From the NCBI GenBank assembly GCA_958299035.1, contig CATQJL010000112.1, forward strand, positions 11,942,880 through 12,006,879: a stretch of DNA of 64,000 bases, given 5' to 3'. The translations under genes were made by a program, and so were the position numbers. This document shows positions 45,001-55,496 of the stretch, piece by piece. This stretch comes from Cylicocyclus nassatus (lineage: Eukaryota; Nematoda; Chromadorea; Rhabditida; Strongylidae). Position 1 is the first letter of the stretch. Each line of letters begins with the position of its first letter. The notes under the pieces are model-generated. The model did not search any database and was not told the origin of the DNA. It saw only the letters and a program-made list of their open reading frames with translations.

Positions 45001-47978
45001 GGAAAACTGGAAGAGGAATATAGGTTTTTGCCAAATTTCTCGTTCAAATTTAAAAATGAAGCTCGGCAACGTTGTCATCCCATAAGCGGACATCAAGAGG
45101 TGGTGACATATGACTGATATAGATTTAGGCCCTATGCACGTACATCTCCGCGGGGAGGGGAGGGGATCTGAGAGGGGAAGCGCCATATCTCACTGGTCTA
45201 GATATCTTTTTTCTTTCTTCTCTATCGTGCTTATGAGGTTCTCATACCTTTATACCTGCGCATAATAGATGCCAGGTTACTGCTATACAGGATTAAATAT
45301 TCACTATTTCTTCCGATCCTTTGGGGATCCCCAGGGCATCATCTCACATTTTTAAAGTCGTTTATCTTCCTGAAAAATGAATGGAAACGCTGCAAAATTG
45401 TACTGAAGATATACTACGATACTGCTGAGCATGTTTTCGACAGAAGAAATTGAATCTGTAGATTTTGATTTTTTCGATAATCCCTGGCTCCATACCCTCG
45501 ATACATAGAGCCACGTACTCTGATAACCTTCACTTTGAGGGCTATGAGGGGACACAACCTTTACCTGAAAAAAAAAACAGAAGCCATCAGGGGCTTCGCC
45601 CTGGATGTTATTATCCTGGCTATATTGGAACGTATGTTAATGAATCAAATATAGGAGATAATATCTCTAGCTTACTTCAGCGAAACCGAGAATTTGCGTT
45701 TTCATAGCCTTTTATACATTAAAAAGGAGGTTTCTGTGGAATTTTCGCCAAATTTCAGAACGAAATTTCTCAGCTAACCTCTTATTTGACCAAAATAGAG
45801 TTTCAAAAATTTAGGAAAGCTATTGGAGTTAAACAAAAACGAGAAACTGCACTTAATTCTTGCGCAGAGATTCGCGCAGTAATACGCTGCTCTATCTCGT
45901 TAATGAGTAATTTTCAAAGCTTGGGACGTTGTCAGTTCTCCTCGTCGTGTCATGACGATCAGAATGATATATAATGTTGCAGGGTTCCCTTGAGACCCCG
46001 CTGAGATTTACGGCCAGAGCCGTCCGCTTGGTCTGTCTCCGCTGCTCGTCTGCGTCTCCGCGTGGTGCGCGCTACCTCGCTACATCAAACGCGGGGCGCG
46101 GGTCATTTGGCTCTGGTACCCTTTTCTTCGCTGTTTCGAACCCAAACTTTGCAAGCTATATATCATTTTGAAGCTCTTGATCTCTATATTCACGCTGACA
46201 ACGTACCAAAACCACATTTTTTGATTTGATCGAGAAATCCGGCAAAAACCTTGTTTTCGAAAACCTCTTGTTTTTCTCCTAGTTTAACTCGTTTCACGCG
46301 GTTTTTTCGTACATTCTATAGATCTTGCTTCTGTTCATAATGCAGACAACCACCCAGCCATTACCTCTTTGATTATGGTGGAAATTTTTGCGAAAAATCG
46401 TAGAAAGTGCGTTTTTTTTACCTTATTCTGTTTCAGTGCTTTCGCATCGATTTTTTCCAGCTTGGGCGATTGTTGCTCAGAACAATAAGCGCAACAATCC
46501 AGACAACGTCCCAGAAACAGGAATGTCAATGCGGGGGTAAAATTCAAAGGACGCATCAAAAATCAAAACCCCGTTGCGAATTGCTGGTCCTGGAGTGAAA
46601 ACTTGCACTCTGAAAAACCGCCAAACGAAAGATTTCAAAACTTGTTGTAGCGTTTTTATTGGTTTACAGCGGTTTCTTTTGCCTTTCATATCTGTTTCAC
46701 GTCATTTTCTATTCTCTGATCTTCTTCAAACAACCTTCATTATTTATGACGTCAGATGTTCAAACAACCTTCACTTTTGGCGCCCTGTCTCTAGACTATC
46801 GAAGGTATGCCTGCCTCGCGAGCAGCGGTTCATCGAAGATTTTGATATCTTGAGATACCACTCATTTCTACCATAAATATGTTTAGCAGTGCTGTAGTAT
46901 ATCCACAGTACAATTTTAGAACATTTTCATCTAGTTTTCAGAAAGATAAATAACTTTAAAAATGTGAGGTGATCCCTGGGGATCCCCAGGGGATCAGACG
47001 AAATAGTGAATATCTAATCTTGCATGGCAGTAACCTGGCATCCGTTATGCGCAAGTATGTATGAGAACCTTCAAAAGCAAGACAGAGAAAGAAGAAGAAA
47101 GATACATAGACTAGCGAGTTATGACGCTTCCCCTCTCAGATCCCCCCCCCCTCCCCGCGGGGATGTACGTGCATACGGGCCTTAATTTCGAAACAATGAA
47201 GAAAAGGGCACCAGGGCCAAATGCCCTTGGAGAGCGTGAAGGTAGCGAGGTAACTCGATAGATGACGCGCAGACGCCCAGATGAGATATAACAGAGCCAA
47301 CAGGCATTTCTCTGGTTGTAGATCTCCGCGGGAACAATACATGTAAGATTGTCCCGAATGTTCTGTCGTTTCATTACTGAAAATATGTTGTTCGCTATCT
47401 CAACCGATTCGCTTCATAATTTTGTTGAAAAGAAAAGTTTTTCTCTTTATGTAAATAGGAAGATAAATGACTTTGAAAATGCGAGGTGGCTTGGGGATCC
47501 CCAGGGGATCGAAACAGTGAAAAGCTCAAGTTGTACGCAATGTTCTGCCATCCATTTTGATCAAGTATTAGGGTATGAGAACCTATGACTAAGAAAACGA
47601 AAAAGAATACAGTTACTTGGAGTAACAAACGTGACGCGTCTCCTCTCACAGGGAAAGTTACCTAACTTAGGTCGGCCTTTTAAAATGAAACACATATAAT
47701 TAGAATCAGCTTGGAGCGCTGCGAAGCGTTTCTCTAAAACGAGCTATGAACTTTTTCCTGAACGAAGCTTTCGTGTTAACTGCCTTACGAAAGCCACGAT
47801 ATCATCATCTTGGTAGTGGATGGATCAAATGCATAATACACCCTATCAGGGCCAAATGACTCGTTTTGATGTTATTTCGATTTTTCACCATTTTCTGGGC
47901 AGACCGTCTACAAGCCTTTTTTCAATATAGTTGTATGTTAATGACACATGCTAAAAAGCTCACTCTGAGCTGATTCTA
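45001..47978. repeat. Large multi-part fold-back repeat block
   Basis: Sequence at 45132-45203 (ACATCTCCGCGGGGAGGG, GGGGAAGCGCCATATCTC) is mirrored at about 47104-47185. Inside that, 45240-45370 (TGGGGATCCCCAGGG, TTCTCATACC) is mirrored at 46930-47070, and 46010-46140 is mirrored at about 47190-47290. A further direct partial copy runs 47450-47680. These are nested inverted copies of one family, 1-2 kb long. No coding region is supported; all frames here are short and unsupported. Confidence 0.6.
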
Positions 47979-48837
47979 TTAGGGTGATCACTAAAAAATG
48001 GGACAGCTTGATTTTTGTCAAATTTTGAGATTTTTTGTTTCGATCAGCAACAAGCAGGCTGCAACGTAAACGTCGCTTATATAAGCGATCTGCGCCTATT
48101 ATTCTGGCAAAACGTCAACGCTCCTCTCCCACAACGCGCCAAGAAGAACTCGAACAGGGTTTTTTAAACCTCGCTCATTCTTGCGCTGCCATACCGCAAA
48201 GTTATAGAGCAATTAATATATCATTCGAAAGAGCTTTCATGCTCTTTCAAACATTATATGGAACATACAGAATTTCTTTCTATTTCTAGGTAAAAAAAGC
48301 GAAATACCTGGAAAATCGCGATTTTTTGGCAAACAAAAACCAGTAAATCAAGTCTCAATCTGTATTTTCCGAAGATAGATAAAATGTGAGGTAAACTGCA
48401 TATGGATGGATAGAGCGTAAAAAGCTCTTTCACATGGTACTATAGAACATGCTTTCACCTGCAAAGAATTGAATAACGCTTATCTTTGCTCTCGAAGTTA
48501 CTAATGGCTATATCTCCTGACTTTAGAAGTTGAGGCCATCAAGTTGCCGTGGGTTTAGTGACTGCCCCACCACCCACTCCAGCAGTGGTACTTTGAGTGG
48601 TCTCACATGTTTCACTGCGCAGATACTGCTCAAAGTTTATAATTTGCCAAAGTGACTAACTTTGCGTTTCAGCCACTATAAAAACTATTAGTTATGCAAA
48701 TGACCTTATATAGGCATCTTCTGAAAGAGATTAATCTATTCTAACATCTATCAAAATTGGGAGGTTTAATCACTTTTCTTTTTTTGAGAAATCTACATTT
48801 ATTCTCTAGGTGTCCCCTTTTTTAGTGATCACCCTAA
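47979..48837. mobile_element. TIR element, TTAGGGTGATCACTAAAAAA ends
   Basis: The two ends are near-exact inverses for about 27 bp, bordered by TA. The interior has GGATAGAGCG and AAAAAGCTC, loosely like the shared core. About 860 bp with no transposase. Confidence 0.75.
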
Positions 48838-49706
48838 TAAATATTTGTGTCTCATTGCAACAGGCTAAGTTAAGTGATTTCCCTTGTCAGATGCTCCTCT
48901 TCCGACTGGGGATATACTTGCATACGGGCCTAAGGAAGAATTAGGTTAAGCAAGGCAGTCATGTTTAAGACCCGAAAAAGACAGCTTCGCTATTTTACTC
49001 TCAACATAATTCATGCATGAAGACACGAGTATAGTCCTTCAAGAAATTATCGAAAAAATGGAAATGCATTAGACTAGACGTTTTGGTGCGTTGATTGTGG
49101 CAACTTCCACTGGCATTTATTTATGGAAGAAAATGTACTGTGTTTATCCAAACCTATGTTGAACACCAACACGCATTCTTTGTGCCCTCGATTGCTCAAA
49201 AATGTGGAAAACTAATCACGCATACTAGACAATCAAACATTCGTCAAAGGCTAATCGATATTTATTCAGTGCTGTATTTCGACTTATGCTCGTTTTTTTT
49301 TCTGTAATTTCATTGCTTTCCTTCTATGACACTTTCATTACTTTACAAGATTAGACAAATCCCAAAGAGATGCCATTTGGTGCATTGAAAAAAAAAAGCA
49401 AAACGAATTTTACCTTCAAGACAGCATATGTCATGATCAACGCAAAGCCTGTAATGAAATCTATGAACAATTGGCTCCGAAAGGATTCGGATCTTTGTTT
49501 TGAAAAAGCCTAGAAATTTCTTACTTGCTCCTGCGTATAGCAGACATATGCACTTATCCATATATTGCTATGTTTTTGAATAAAAAAAAATTAGGTTAGA
49601 GGTAGGAAAAATGAAAACGAAAATTGGCAAACTCTGCAATCCTTCAAAGTCGACAAATTCTAAATCTAAGGGATCCACTCAGCTCGGCGAGATGCATATT
49701 TTTGTA
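48838..49706. other. Spacer, one repeat fragment
   Basis: Around 48880-48935 is a further piece of the 45-47.7 kb fold-back family (ATACTTGCATACGGGCCTAA). Otherwise no gene or repeat is recognised. Confidence 0.35.
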
Positions 49707-49986
49707 TTAGGTTGGCCCAAAAGTTCTTTCGCACCATTTTCAAAAATTCATATCTCCCGGTTCTTCCAGCAGATTTGCACGTTTTCATTTCTATCTGAAA
49801 GAGCAATTCATTTTGTTCATAGTGGTACCTTAAAGACTTTTTTGAGCATACACTGTATAGATAGAAGCGGTAGACAAAATTTAGTCAAATTTAAAATTTT
49901 ATGTGTAGGGCCATACAAATTGGTTTGAAAAATCAGAAGTTATGAATTTTTGAATTTGGTGCAAAAGAACTTTCGGGTTAACCTAA
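49707..49986. mobile_element. Short mariner-like MITE
   Basis: TTAGGTTGGCCCAAAAGTTC at the left, inverse TTAGGTTAACCCGAAAGTTC at the right, TA on both sides, 280 bp. Inside, TTTCAAAAATTCATA faces TATGAATTTTTGAA. Confidence 0.85.
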
Positions 49987-50011
49987 TATATACCCTCGAT
50001 ATCAACTGTCT

Positions 50012-50225
50012 TCCTTCAACATGATGTGGATTACATGGTGGTGAGGCGCCGCCTTGCTTCGGGCTTCCACGCCTTGCAAGCACATCGTTTGGCGAGACGT
50101 GGCGCAGGCTTCCCACGTTGTTCTTGTTGTCACATCAAGCCAAAGATGCCCATGCAACGTGGCGTAAGTCTGCAGCGAGGTGGCGCATCACCAATCCACG
50201 TAATCCACGTCGTGTTGAGGGAAGG
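50012..50225. mobile_element. MITE with CTTCAACATGATGTGGATTA ends
   Basis: The left end is matched by the inverse of TAATCCACGTCGTGTTGAGG at the right. GTGAGGCGCC and GGTGGCGCATCAC continue the pairing. GC-rich, about 214 bp, non-coding. Confidence 0.65.
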
Positions 50226-50754
50226 CATATGGGTTGATGTCGGGGTAAGCCCATTAGGATAGGTAGTTTTGTCTACGCTCGGTTACTCAGTAAGCCCAAT
50301 GAGCACCCTACCGTAAGCAAATATCTAGAACGACTCGTGGAATTTGACCTTGTACTATGCCCAAAGGGCACTTTCATACACCAAAAGATACATCTCGCCG
50401 AATAATCGAACGGTGCTCCTGGATTCGCAATTCGTAGACTTCAAACAAAGATATGAAGGTACGACGCGGACATCGCCGCAATGCGGTGGAGTTCGGTTGA
50501 TTTTTGACTGATATTGAGCGGTACTGTACAAATCCAGTCTCAATCAACAAAACGCACGTACTCTTTTTACTTACAAGTTAAACGCTTTGTTTAACGGCCA
50601 ATAAATCAAAGATGAGTACATTGGTCGTTATTGTCAGATGTCAGACACGAGTGACACACTTAAGTTTAAACAAACAGATCAAAAATATAATTACGTAGGA
50701 AAAGTTGATCAAGATGAAATATGTAGTTGAGTGCAGAAACAGCGCTCATACTAC
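50226..50754. other. Spacer, nothing supported
   Basis: A minus-strand frame at 50355-50543 has no domain or splice border. Confidence 0.35.
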
Positions 50755-51304
50755 TAGGGTGATCGGAAAGTAATGGGACAGGACACCTAAAGAATAAATG
50801 TAGTTTTCTCAAACAAAAAAAAATCATTTGAATGTTCAATTTCTGTGAAATGTTAGTACAATCAAAATCTTCTGATCGAAGTCTATAAGTAGGCAAGTTT
50901 CAAATTCCGCAAATTTGTTAGCATCTAGAGAGTTTGTGTATTTCGCGATTTGCAAAAGTGAGGAGCTTTGAAAAATTGATCTTAAAAAGTACTGAAGAGC
51001 AAGTTGGAGATGCCAAAAAATTATATTGCATTGCATTTGTCTACGCTATCGAACTGCTATCAAATCTTTCCAGAAGTTTAATACAAAGATTTTAAAAAAT
51101 TGCCGAATTAGGACATGGTAAAAACGACGGGCTCGAAATTTTGGCGATTATTTCAGTGACCACAAGGATAACCTGCAAAGAAACACGGGCGTTTGAAAAA
51201 TGTAGAAAAACTGCGTTAAAAAGTGCCATTACCACTTGCTTACGATGATTGTGCGTGTTCTCGTGACAGCTCAAAAAAAACGGAACGAACTTTCGAACAG
51301 ATCT
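50755..51304. mobile_element. TIR element related to 47979-48837
   Basis: The left end CTAGGGTGATCGGAAAGTAA resembles the end of 47979-48837 followed by a GGGACA block. The right end (inverse TAGATCTGTTCGAAAGTTCG) is a weaker match. GAATAAATGTAGTTTTCTC near 50791 is the inverse of sequence near the right end of 47979-48837. Confidence 0.5.
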
Positions 51305-51457
51305 ACTATACAGAAGCTATACGTCATACTCTGTTGAACCAGTGACCTACAAATGAAACTTTTCTCTCCTTATCAGACATCAAAAACTGATATTGGAGGC
51401 TAGCTAACTTAGCTCGCGCTTTCGGGATAAGACACATATATTTGGAATCAGCATCGA
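51305..51457. other. Short spacer with repeat fragment
   Basis: CTAACTTAGCTCGCGCTTTC onward (51402) is a diverged copy of sequence at 47672 (CTAACTTAGGTCGGCCTTTT), again part of the local repeat set. Confidence 0.4.
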
Positions 51458-51940
51458 ATGCTGATGCGAAATATAGTGTTCCCAACTGCCACGCATCATT
51501 CGGAACAGAGTTACGAAGATTTTTTCTCCTGTGACTCCTCTACCGGCAAGTCTAGGGGAAACGACAATGACCACCAGATGTCGTATGGGAAAGTGGTATC
51601 TCGTTATACAGGGGCCGGTAGTAATCCCCCCCTACCTGGTGGCATCATAGATGCCGGCAAGTTGGCACACATCGCGGAAAGATGCCAACTCCGCCGGCAG
51701 CTCCTAAACTGCCAACAAGCAGAGCGCCGCAAAGCATAGAAATCGCGCGCCCTCGAACTTGCATGCATTGACCTCGAACGCCGGCGCACTAACCGATCGA
51801 CCACACGCACACTGCGTGTGGTGGCGAAGCGAACGATAAAGGAATGCTTGGATTTGCCGGGCCGCCGCAAAACATCCGCACCACGCGCGTTCGAACTTGT
51901 ACGCACCAACTTGGAACTCCGGCGCACTAACCGGTAGACT
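51458..51940 (+). pseudogene. Charged repeat ORF, possible Harbinger accessory gene
   Basis: The ATG at 51458 gives 93 codons to a TAG at 51737-51739, and the same frame then stays open to a second TAG at about 51940. The C-terminal part is Arg/Glu/Leu-rich and contains an internal duplication: RALELACIDLERRRTNR and RAFELVRTNLELRRTNR. Autonomous PIF/Harbinger elements usually carry a second gene for a Myb/SANT-like DNA-binding protein next to the transposase. The position just upstream of Harbinger copy 2 and the basic helical tail suggest this could be its remnant, but no Myb/SANT domain is visible. Confidence 0.35.
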
Positions 51941-52208
51941 ACACGCACATGCTTTGCACATAGAAAACACCGCTGGGATATGTTTGAATTGCCGAATCAT
52001 GTACTTGAACATGATCGATGCCACTAGTGGTATACTTTGGACTTCGAAGTATCCTGTCCAAGACGGCCTCGCTCTTTTTCTCTTGTTTTCATTGCTTGTT
52101 TCATTAGATTCTTGTATAAATTCTTCTCTTCTTGAGATTCGTCTCTTAAAAACACTATCGCAAACTGCATTAACATGGCCTCAGAGTAATAATAAGTTTA
52201 TTATTCAG

Positions 52209-53598
52209 ACATGCTTCCTATTCTTATGTATGCCGCACCGAGCAGGAGGCACCGAAACATCCGCTACGGACGACTCCATCCTCTTCGCCTCTTCACGTCG
52301 AATCAAGGGCTGATTCTGAGGAAGTTCCGGATGAGAGAAGTTCATTTGCGACGACTGTGCGACCTGCTCAAGCCTTTAATGGCCAGGAGAGCATCGACAA
52401 TTGGAGCGTGGACGTTGAGAACAAGGTTAGTTGTTTGCGCATCGATAAGTGCTGTTATTGAAGCAGCATAAAGAGATATGCAATGCATGTGCGCAGTCCC
52501 TGTTGCACTTCAATCTTTCGATTGCGTTGTCCACATATTCATTCTCAGAGTCGGAAATGGCCTAGTGGGTAAGCAGTCGCCAGTTCAAGCCAGACATCGA
52601 GGGGTCGAATCCCGTTTAGGGGCATGATTTTGCGTTCACATTATAGAGAACATGGTGCAGGGCCAAATCATAAAAGCAATGATAGGGAGGGTGCAAAGCG
52701 GTCTAGAAGAATTAGTGGTGTTGGAAAGTTAACGTTCTTAAGAAAACTAGCTGATCAACTGTTTGCAGGTGATCAACTGTTTGCACTTGTTTGTTTGATC
52801 ATCGCCCTACGCTACTTCGCCACGAATGCCCATCAAGCCGTCCTGGCAGACACGATTGGTGTCTGCCAAAAGACGGTGTCGAACGCCGTGGAGGATGTGG
52901 TGAAGGCGCTGAACAACCCGGCAATAGTGCAGAAGTTCATTCCGTGCCATCTCAATGACGAGCGCTATTGCCGGAGGAAGGCCGATGGCTTCGCACGATT
53001 GGGAAGGCTGCCAAACATCGTGGGAGCCATCGACGGCACACTTGTACCCATCCTGAGGCCGGCCAACTCAGGGTGGGAATACTATTGCCGTAAAGGATTC
53101 TGCGCCATCAACGTCCTAGCCGTTGTCGACGCCCGCGGTAGATTCATCTACATAAACAGTAACTATCCAGGTTCTGTTCATGATGCTACCGTGTACAGAT
53201 ATAGCCGTCTACATGATGCATTCGCAGAAGGAGCTGTTCCGGAGGGTTATTGCTTGATCGGGGATTCAGGCTTCTCAAATAGTAATGAGATCCTCACCCC
53301 GTACAGGAACCCTCAAGACCGGGCACAACGCCGATTTAGGACCCACAAAAAGATGAGGGTTGTTGTCGAGTGTCTGTTCGGGAAGTGGAAGGGCTGCTTC
53401 AGGATATTGCAAACGAAAATGCGCTTGCATCCAGAGAAGGCGGCAAAAATCATAATGGCTTGTGCTGTCCTTCACAACATTATGCTCTCGATGAGATGTC
53501 GTCCCATGCGACATCTTGGTAGGAGGATTGCGCACATACCGCATCCCAGAAATGAGGTGGCGAATATTAGGGAGGAACTAACCCGTTTACTGATTTAG
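52209..53598 (+). CDS. PIF/Harbinger transposase, copy 2
   Basis: Exon 1 (52209-52425) follows TTATTCAG and encodes NIRYGRLHPLRLF. It ends GAGAACAAG|GTTAGT as in copy 1, but a one-base deletion near 52400 puts its end out of frame. The main exon is open from 52624 (324 codons); coding similarity to copy 1 begins at IIALRYFATNAHQ (about 52798). The full DDE core is present: NIVGAIDGTLV (Asp, about residue 139), YYCRKGF, PGSVHDATVYRYS (Asp about 188), LIGDSGFSN, VVVECLFGKWK (Glu about 248) and CAVLHNIM. The enzyme would excise and insert its element in the nucleus. The catalytic exon looks intact, but exon 1 is frameshifted and no clean acceptor for exon 2 was found, so this copy is probably inactive. 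Confidence 0.85.
52563..52612 (+). promoter_or_regulatory. tRNA-like A/B boxes in Harbinger intron (copy 2)
   Basis: TAGTGGGTAAG (52563-52573) is A-box-like with one mismatch, and GGGTCGAATCC (52602-52612) is a good B-box. They lie in the same intron position as the pair in copy 1. The surrounding 75 bases (TGGCCTAGTGGGTAAGC onward) read like a tRNA D-arm, but stems are imperfect. Confidence 0.35.
52752..52787 (+). repeat. Tandem duplication at the exon 2 border
   Basis: TGATCAACTGTTTGCA occurs twice in a row, separated by two G. It places two near-identical TTTGCA sites where the acceptor should be, and only the first is followed by GG. Confidence 0.8.
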
Positions 53599-53599
53599 G

Positions 53600-53600
53600 A

Positions 53601-53649
<49 letters not shown>

Positions 53650-53651
53650 GA
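53600..53651 (+). repeat. (TTG)n microsatellite
   Basis: About 17 GTT/TTG units directly after the transposase stop. Confidence 0.95.
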
Positions 53652-53756
53652 TCTTGTTCTTGTTGCTAATTATTTTGTAATTAAAATGCAATAAATTGTA
53701 ACAATTTGAAAGTACTTGTGTACAAATTGCAGTAGACAAAACAGGGATAAATTCGT

Positions 53757-54058
53757 GTCAGCTGCATGCCAGCTTCGTGCCAGCTCCGGCGTTCTGTCTC
53801 TTGCGTTTTGGGACAGTGCCAGCTCCGACGTTCTGTCTCTTGCGTTTGGGGACAGTGCCAGCTCCATGCCAGCTTCGTGCCAGCTCCGGCGTTCTGTCTC
53901 TTGCGTTTGGGGACAGTGCCAGCTTCGTGCCAGCTTCGTGCCAGCTTCGCCGTCGCGTCTATTGCGTTTGAGGACAGTGCCAACTCCGTGCCAGCTTCGC
54001 CGTCGCGTCTATGCGTTTGAGGACAGTGCCAGCTCCGTGCCAGCTTCGTGCCAGCTCT
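53757..54058 (+). repeat. GTGCCAG minisatellite
   Basis: Units combine one to four GTGCCAGCTTC-type 11-mers with CGGCGTTCTGTCTCTTGCGT and GGGGACA. They repeat about six times with variation, the last ones reading CGCCGTCGCGTCTATTGCGT. Frames through it are artefacts. The array may be subterminal to Harbinger copy 2; a possible element end (TTTAGAGGGCC) follows at 54058. Confidence 0.8.
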
Positions 54059-54677
54059 TTAGAGGGCCGGTTTGCTAATTTCGACTATTGTGGGTGTTTA
54101 CACAGTTCCTGCTATATTAGGTTATTAGGGAATGTTTCGTTTTTTCCGCTTGGTGGTGCCAGTGGCCTATCAAAACGTAAACAAAGCAGGATGAACGAGG
54201 AAATCTTGAACAAAAAATCAGCAGGACAAAAATAATGTAGTAGACGATTTCCAAAAAAAGGAACAGAAAAATTGTGAGAAATTCCTACCTTAGCGGTGTT
54301 CGATCATGGGATAGCCGGACTAGATGGACAACATCACGATTCAAACGCGAAATCGGTCGATAAAGGGCTCAGCCCGTCCATCTCAGTGCAAAGCACCGAA
54401 CACCGACTTTGCTCGGTCTGAAAAAGGCATTTCTACAGCAGCTAAAAGTTTGCAATGACAAAAGCAGCGGTGTAGAATGGCGTTAGTCATAATCTACTTT
54501 TTTGCTCTTTCTCCGCGTGCGAACGAAGACAGAGAAAATAAGCAAAATATGGACAAAGGTATTGTAGTACAGAAAAAAACGATTGCAGAAAAAGACAGGA
54601 AGAGTATATAGCACGGACTATAGATGGAAGCTGTTTTCACACCTTGATCGACCGTTCCACTCGAAAGAACAAACTAA
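54059..54677. other. Spacer, nothing supported
   Basis: No domain or convincing exon. Short dyads near 54305-54400 only. Confidence 0.35.
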
Positions 54678-54941
54678 GGCAGGCTTCGGACCGCGCTCTA
54701 TCGCGCCGAAATCCGCACAAAACCGCCGAATGAGCATAAGAAACAGTGAAAATGCTTAAAATTTGTATTTTTAAAGCACACGTAAGGTGACGAACAGTTG
54801 TACAATGACATATAAGTTACATACAGTTGGCCTGCATTACGGCTACATGCGTCTATCCAGCCTGAACGTAACGTTCCGTCGGGAACGTTCAGGAGCACTG
54901 CGACGAGTACAGGCGAGTTCCGGCGCGGTCCGAAACCTGCC
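54678..54941. mobile_element. Harbinger-like MITE, GGCAGG ends
   Basis: GGCAGGCTTCGGACCGCGC at the left and GCGCGGTCCGAAACCTGCC at the right. TAA lies on the left and TGA on the right. It shares the first six end bases and the TAA site with 40604-41050. Inside, the dyad CGTAACGTTCCGTCGGGAACG. Confidence 0.7.
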
Positions 54942-55435
54942 TGATATTGATCTCGACGTTTTAGAGCTTTTACGGGTAATATACGAATGATGAAAAGCAA
55001 GGGGAATAAGTGAACAATAGGAGACTTAATGTTGAGAAAAAAAGACGGAGCAACACAACAACAATGTATTTACCTGCAACAATCGGTAGTTTGCCACAGA
55101 CTATGTATATCAATCAGATACATTGTCAGTCGTTCATTGGACTGTAATCTCCAAGTGAACCACTAGTCCGGAAAAGGCCCCAGCGGAAGATGGGGAGGGG
55201 CTCCTTGGGTGGCCCGAGCCCCAAAGGGCCACCTGCAATAAACAAATCAGTGATAAAGGCGATAAACACATTGCCAATGCAACGGAAACGGCGAAAGCTA
55301 ACAAGAGGAAAATACGAGTCTAACAATGATAACGAGGCAGATGCACGGCGTTGTCCGCAACTGTCCATAACGCAATTTCACAGACCCCGGCGGCAAAGGT
55401 GCCACCACCTCGACGTGGTAGGGGCACGTCGAGAT
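54942..55435. other. Spacer, nothing supported
   Basis: A plus frame 55190-55546 is rich in Arg/Pro without a recognised domain. GGTGGCCCGAGCCCCAAAGG-type dyads occur near 55209. Confidence 0.3.
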
Positions 55436-55494
55436 GCCGGCAGGTCCCTCTCTCAGAAGAGCACGCTATTTCCCGTGCTCTCTGACCTGCCGGC
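55436..55494. repeat. Strong hairpin
   Basis: GCCGGCAGGTC (55436-55446) pairs with GACCTGCCGGC (55484-55494), and inside AGAGCACG faces CGTGCTCT. Further GCCGGCA copies follow at about 55515-55535. It may be the core of a small MITE. Confidence 0.6.
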
Positions 55495-55496
55495 AG

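Noticed and set aside
52563..52625. A functional tRNA gene
   Set aside because: A/B boxes are present, but acceptor, anticodon and T stems do not pair properly by eye; kept only as a tRNA-like remnant.
53681..54078. Ala/Ser/Cys-rich frames of 84-120 codons
   Set aside because: They lie in the GTGCCAG minisatellite.
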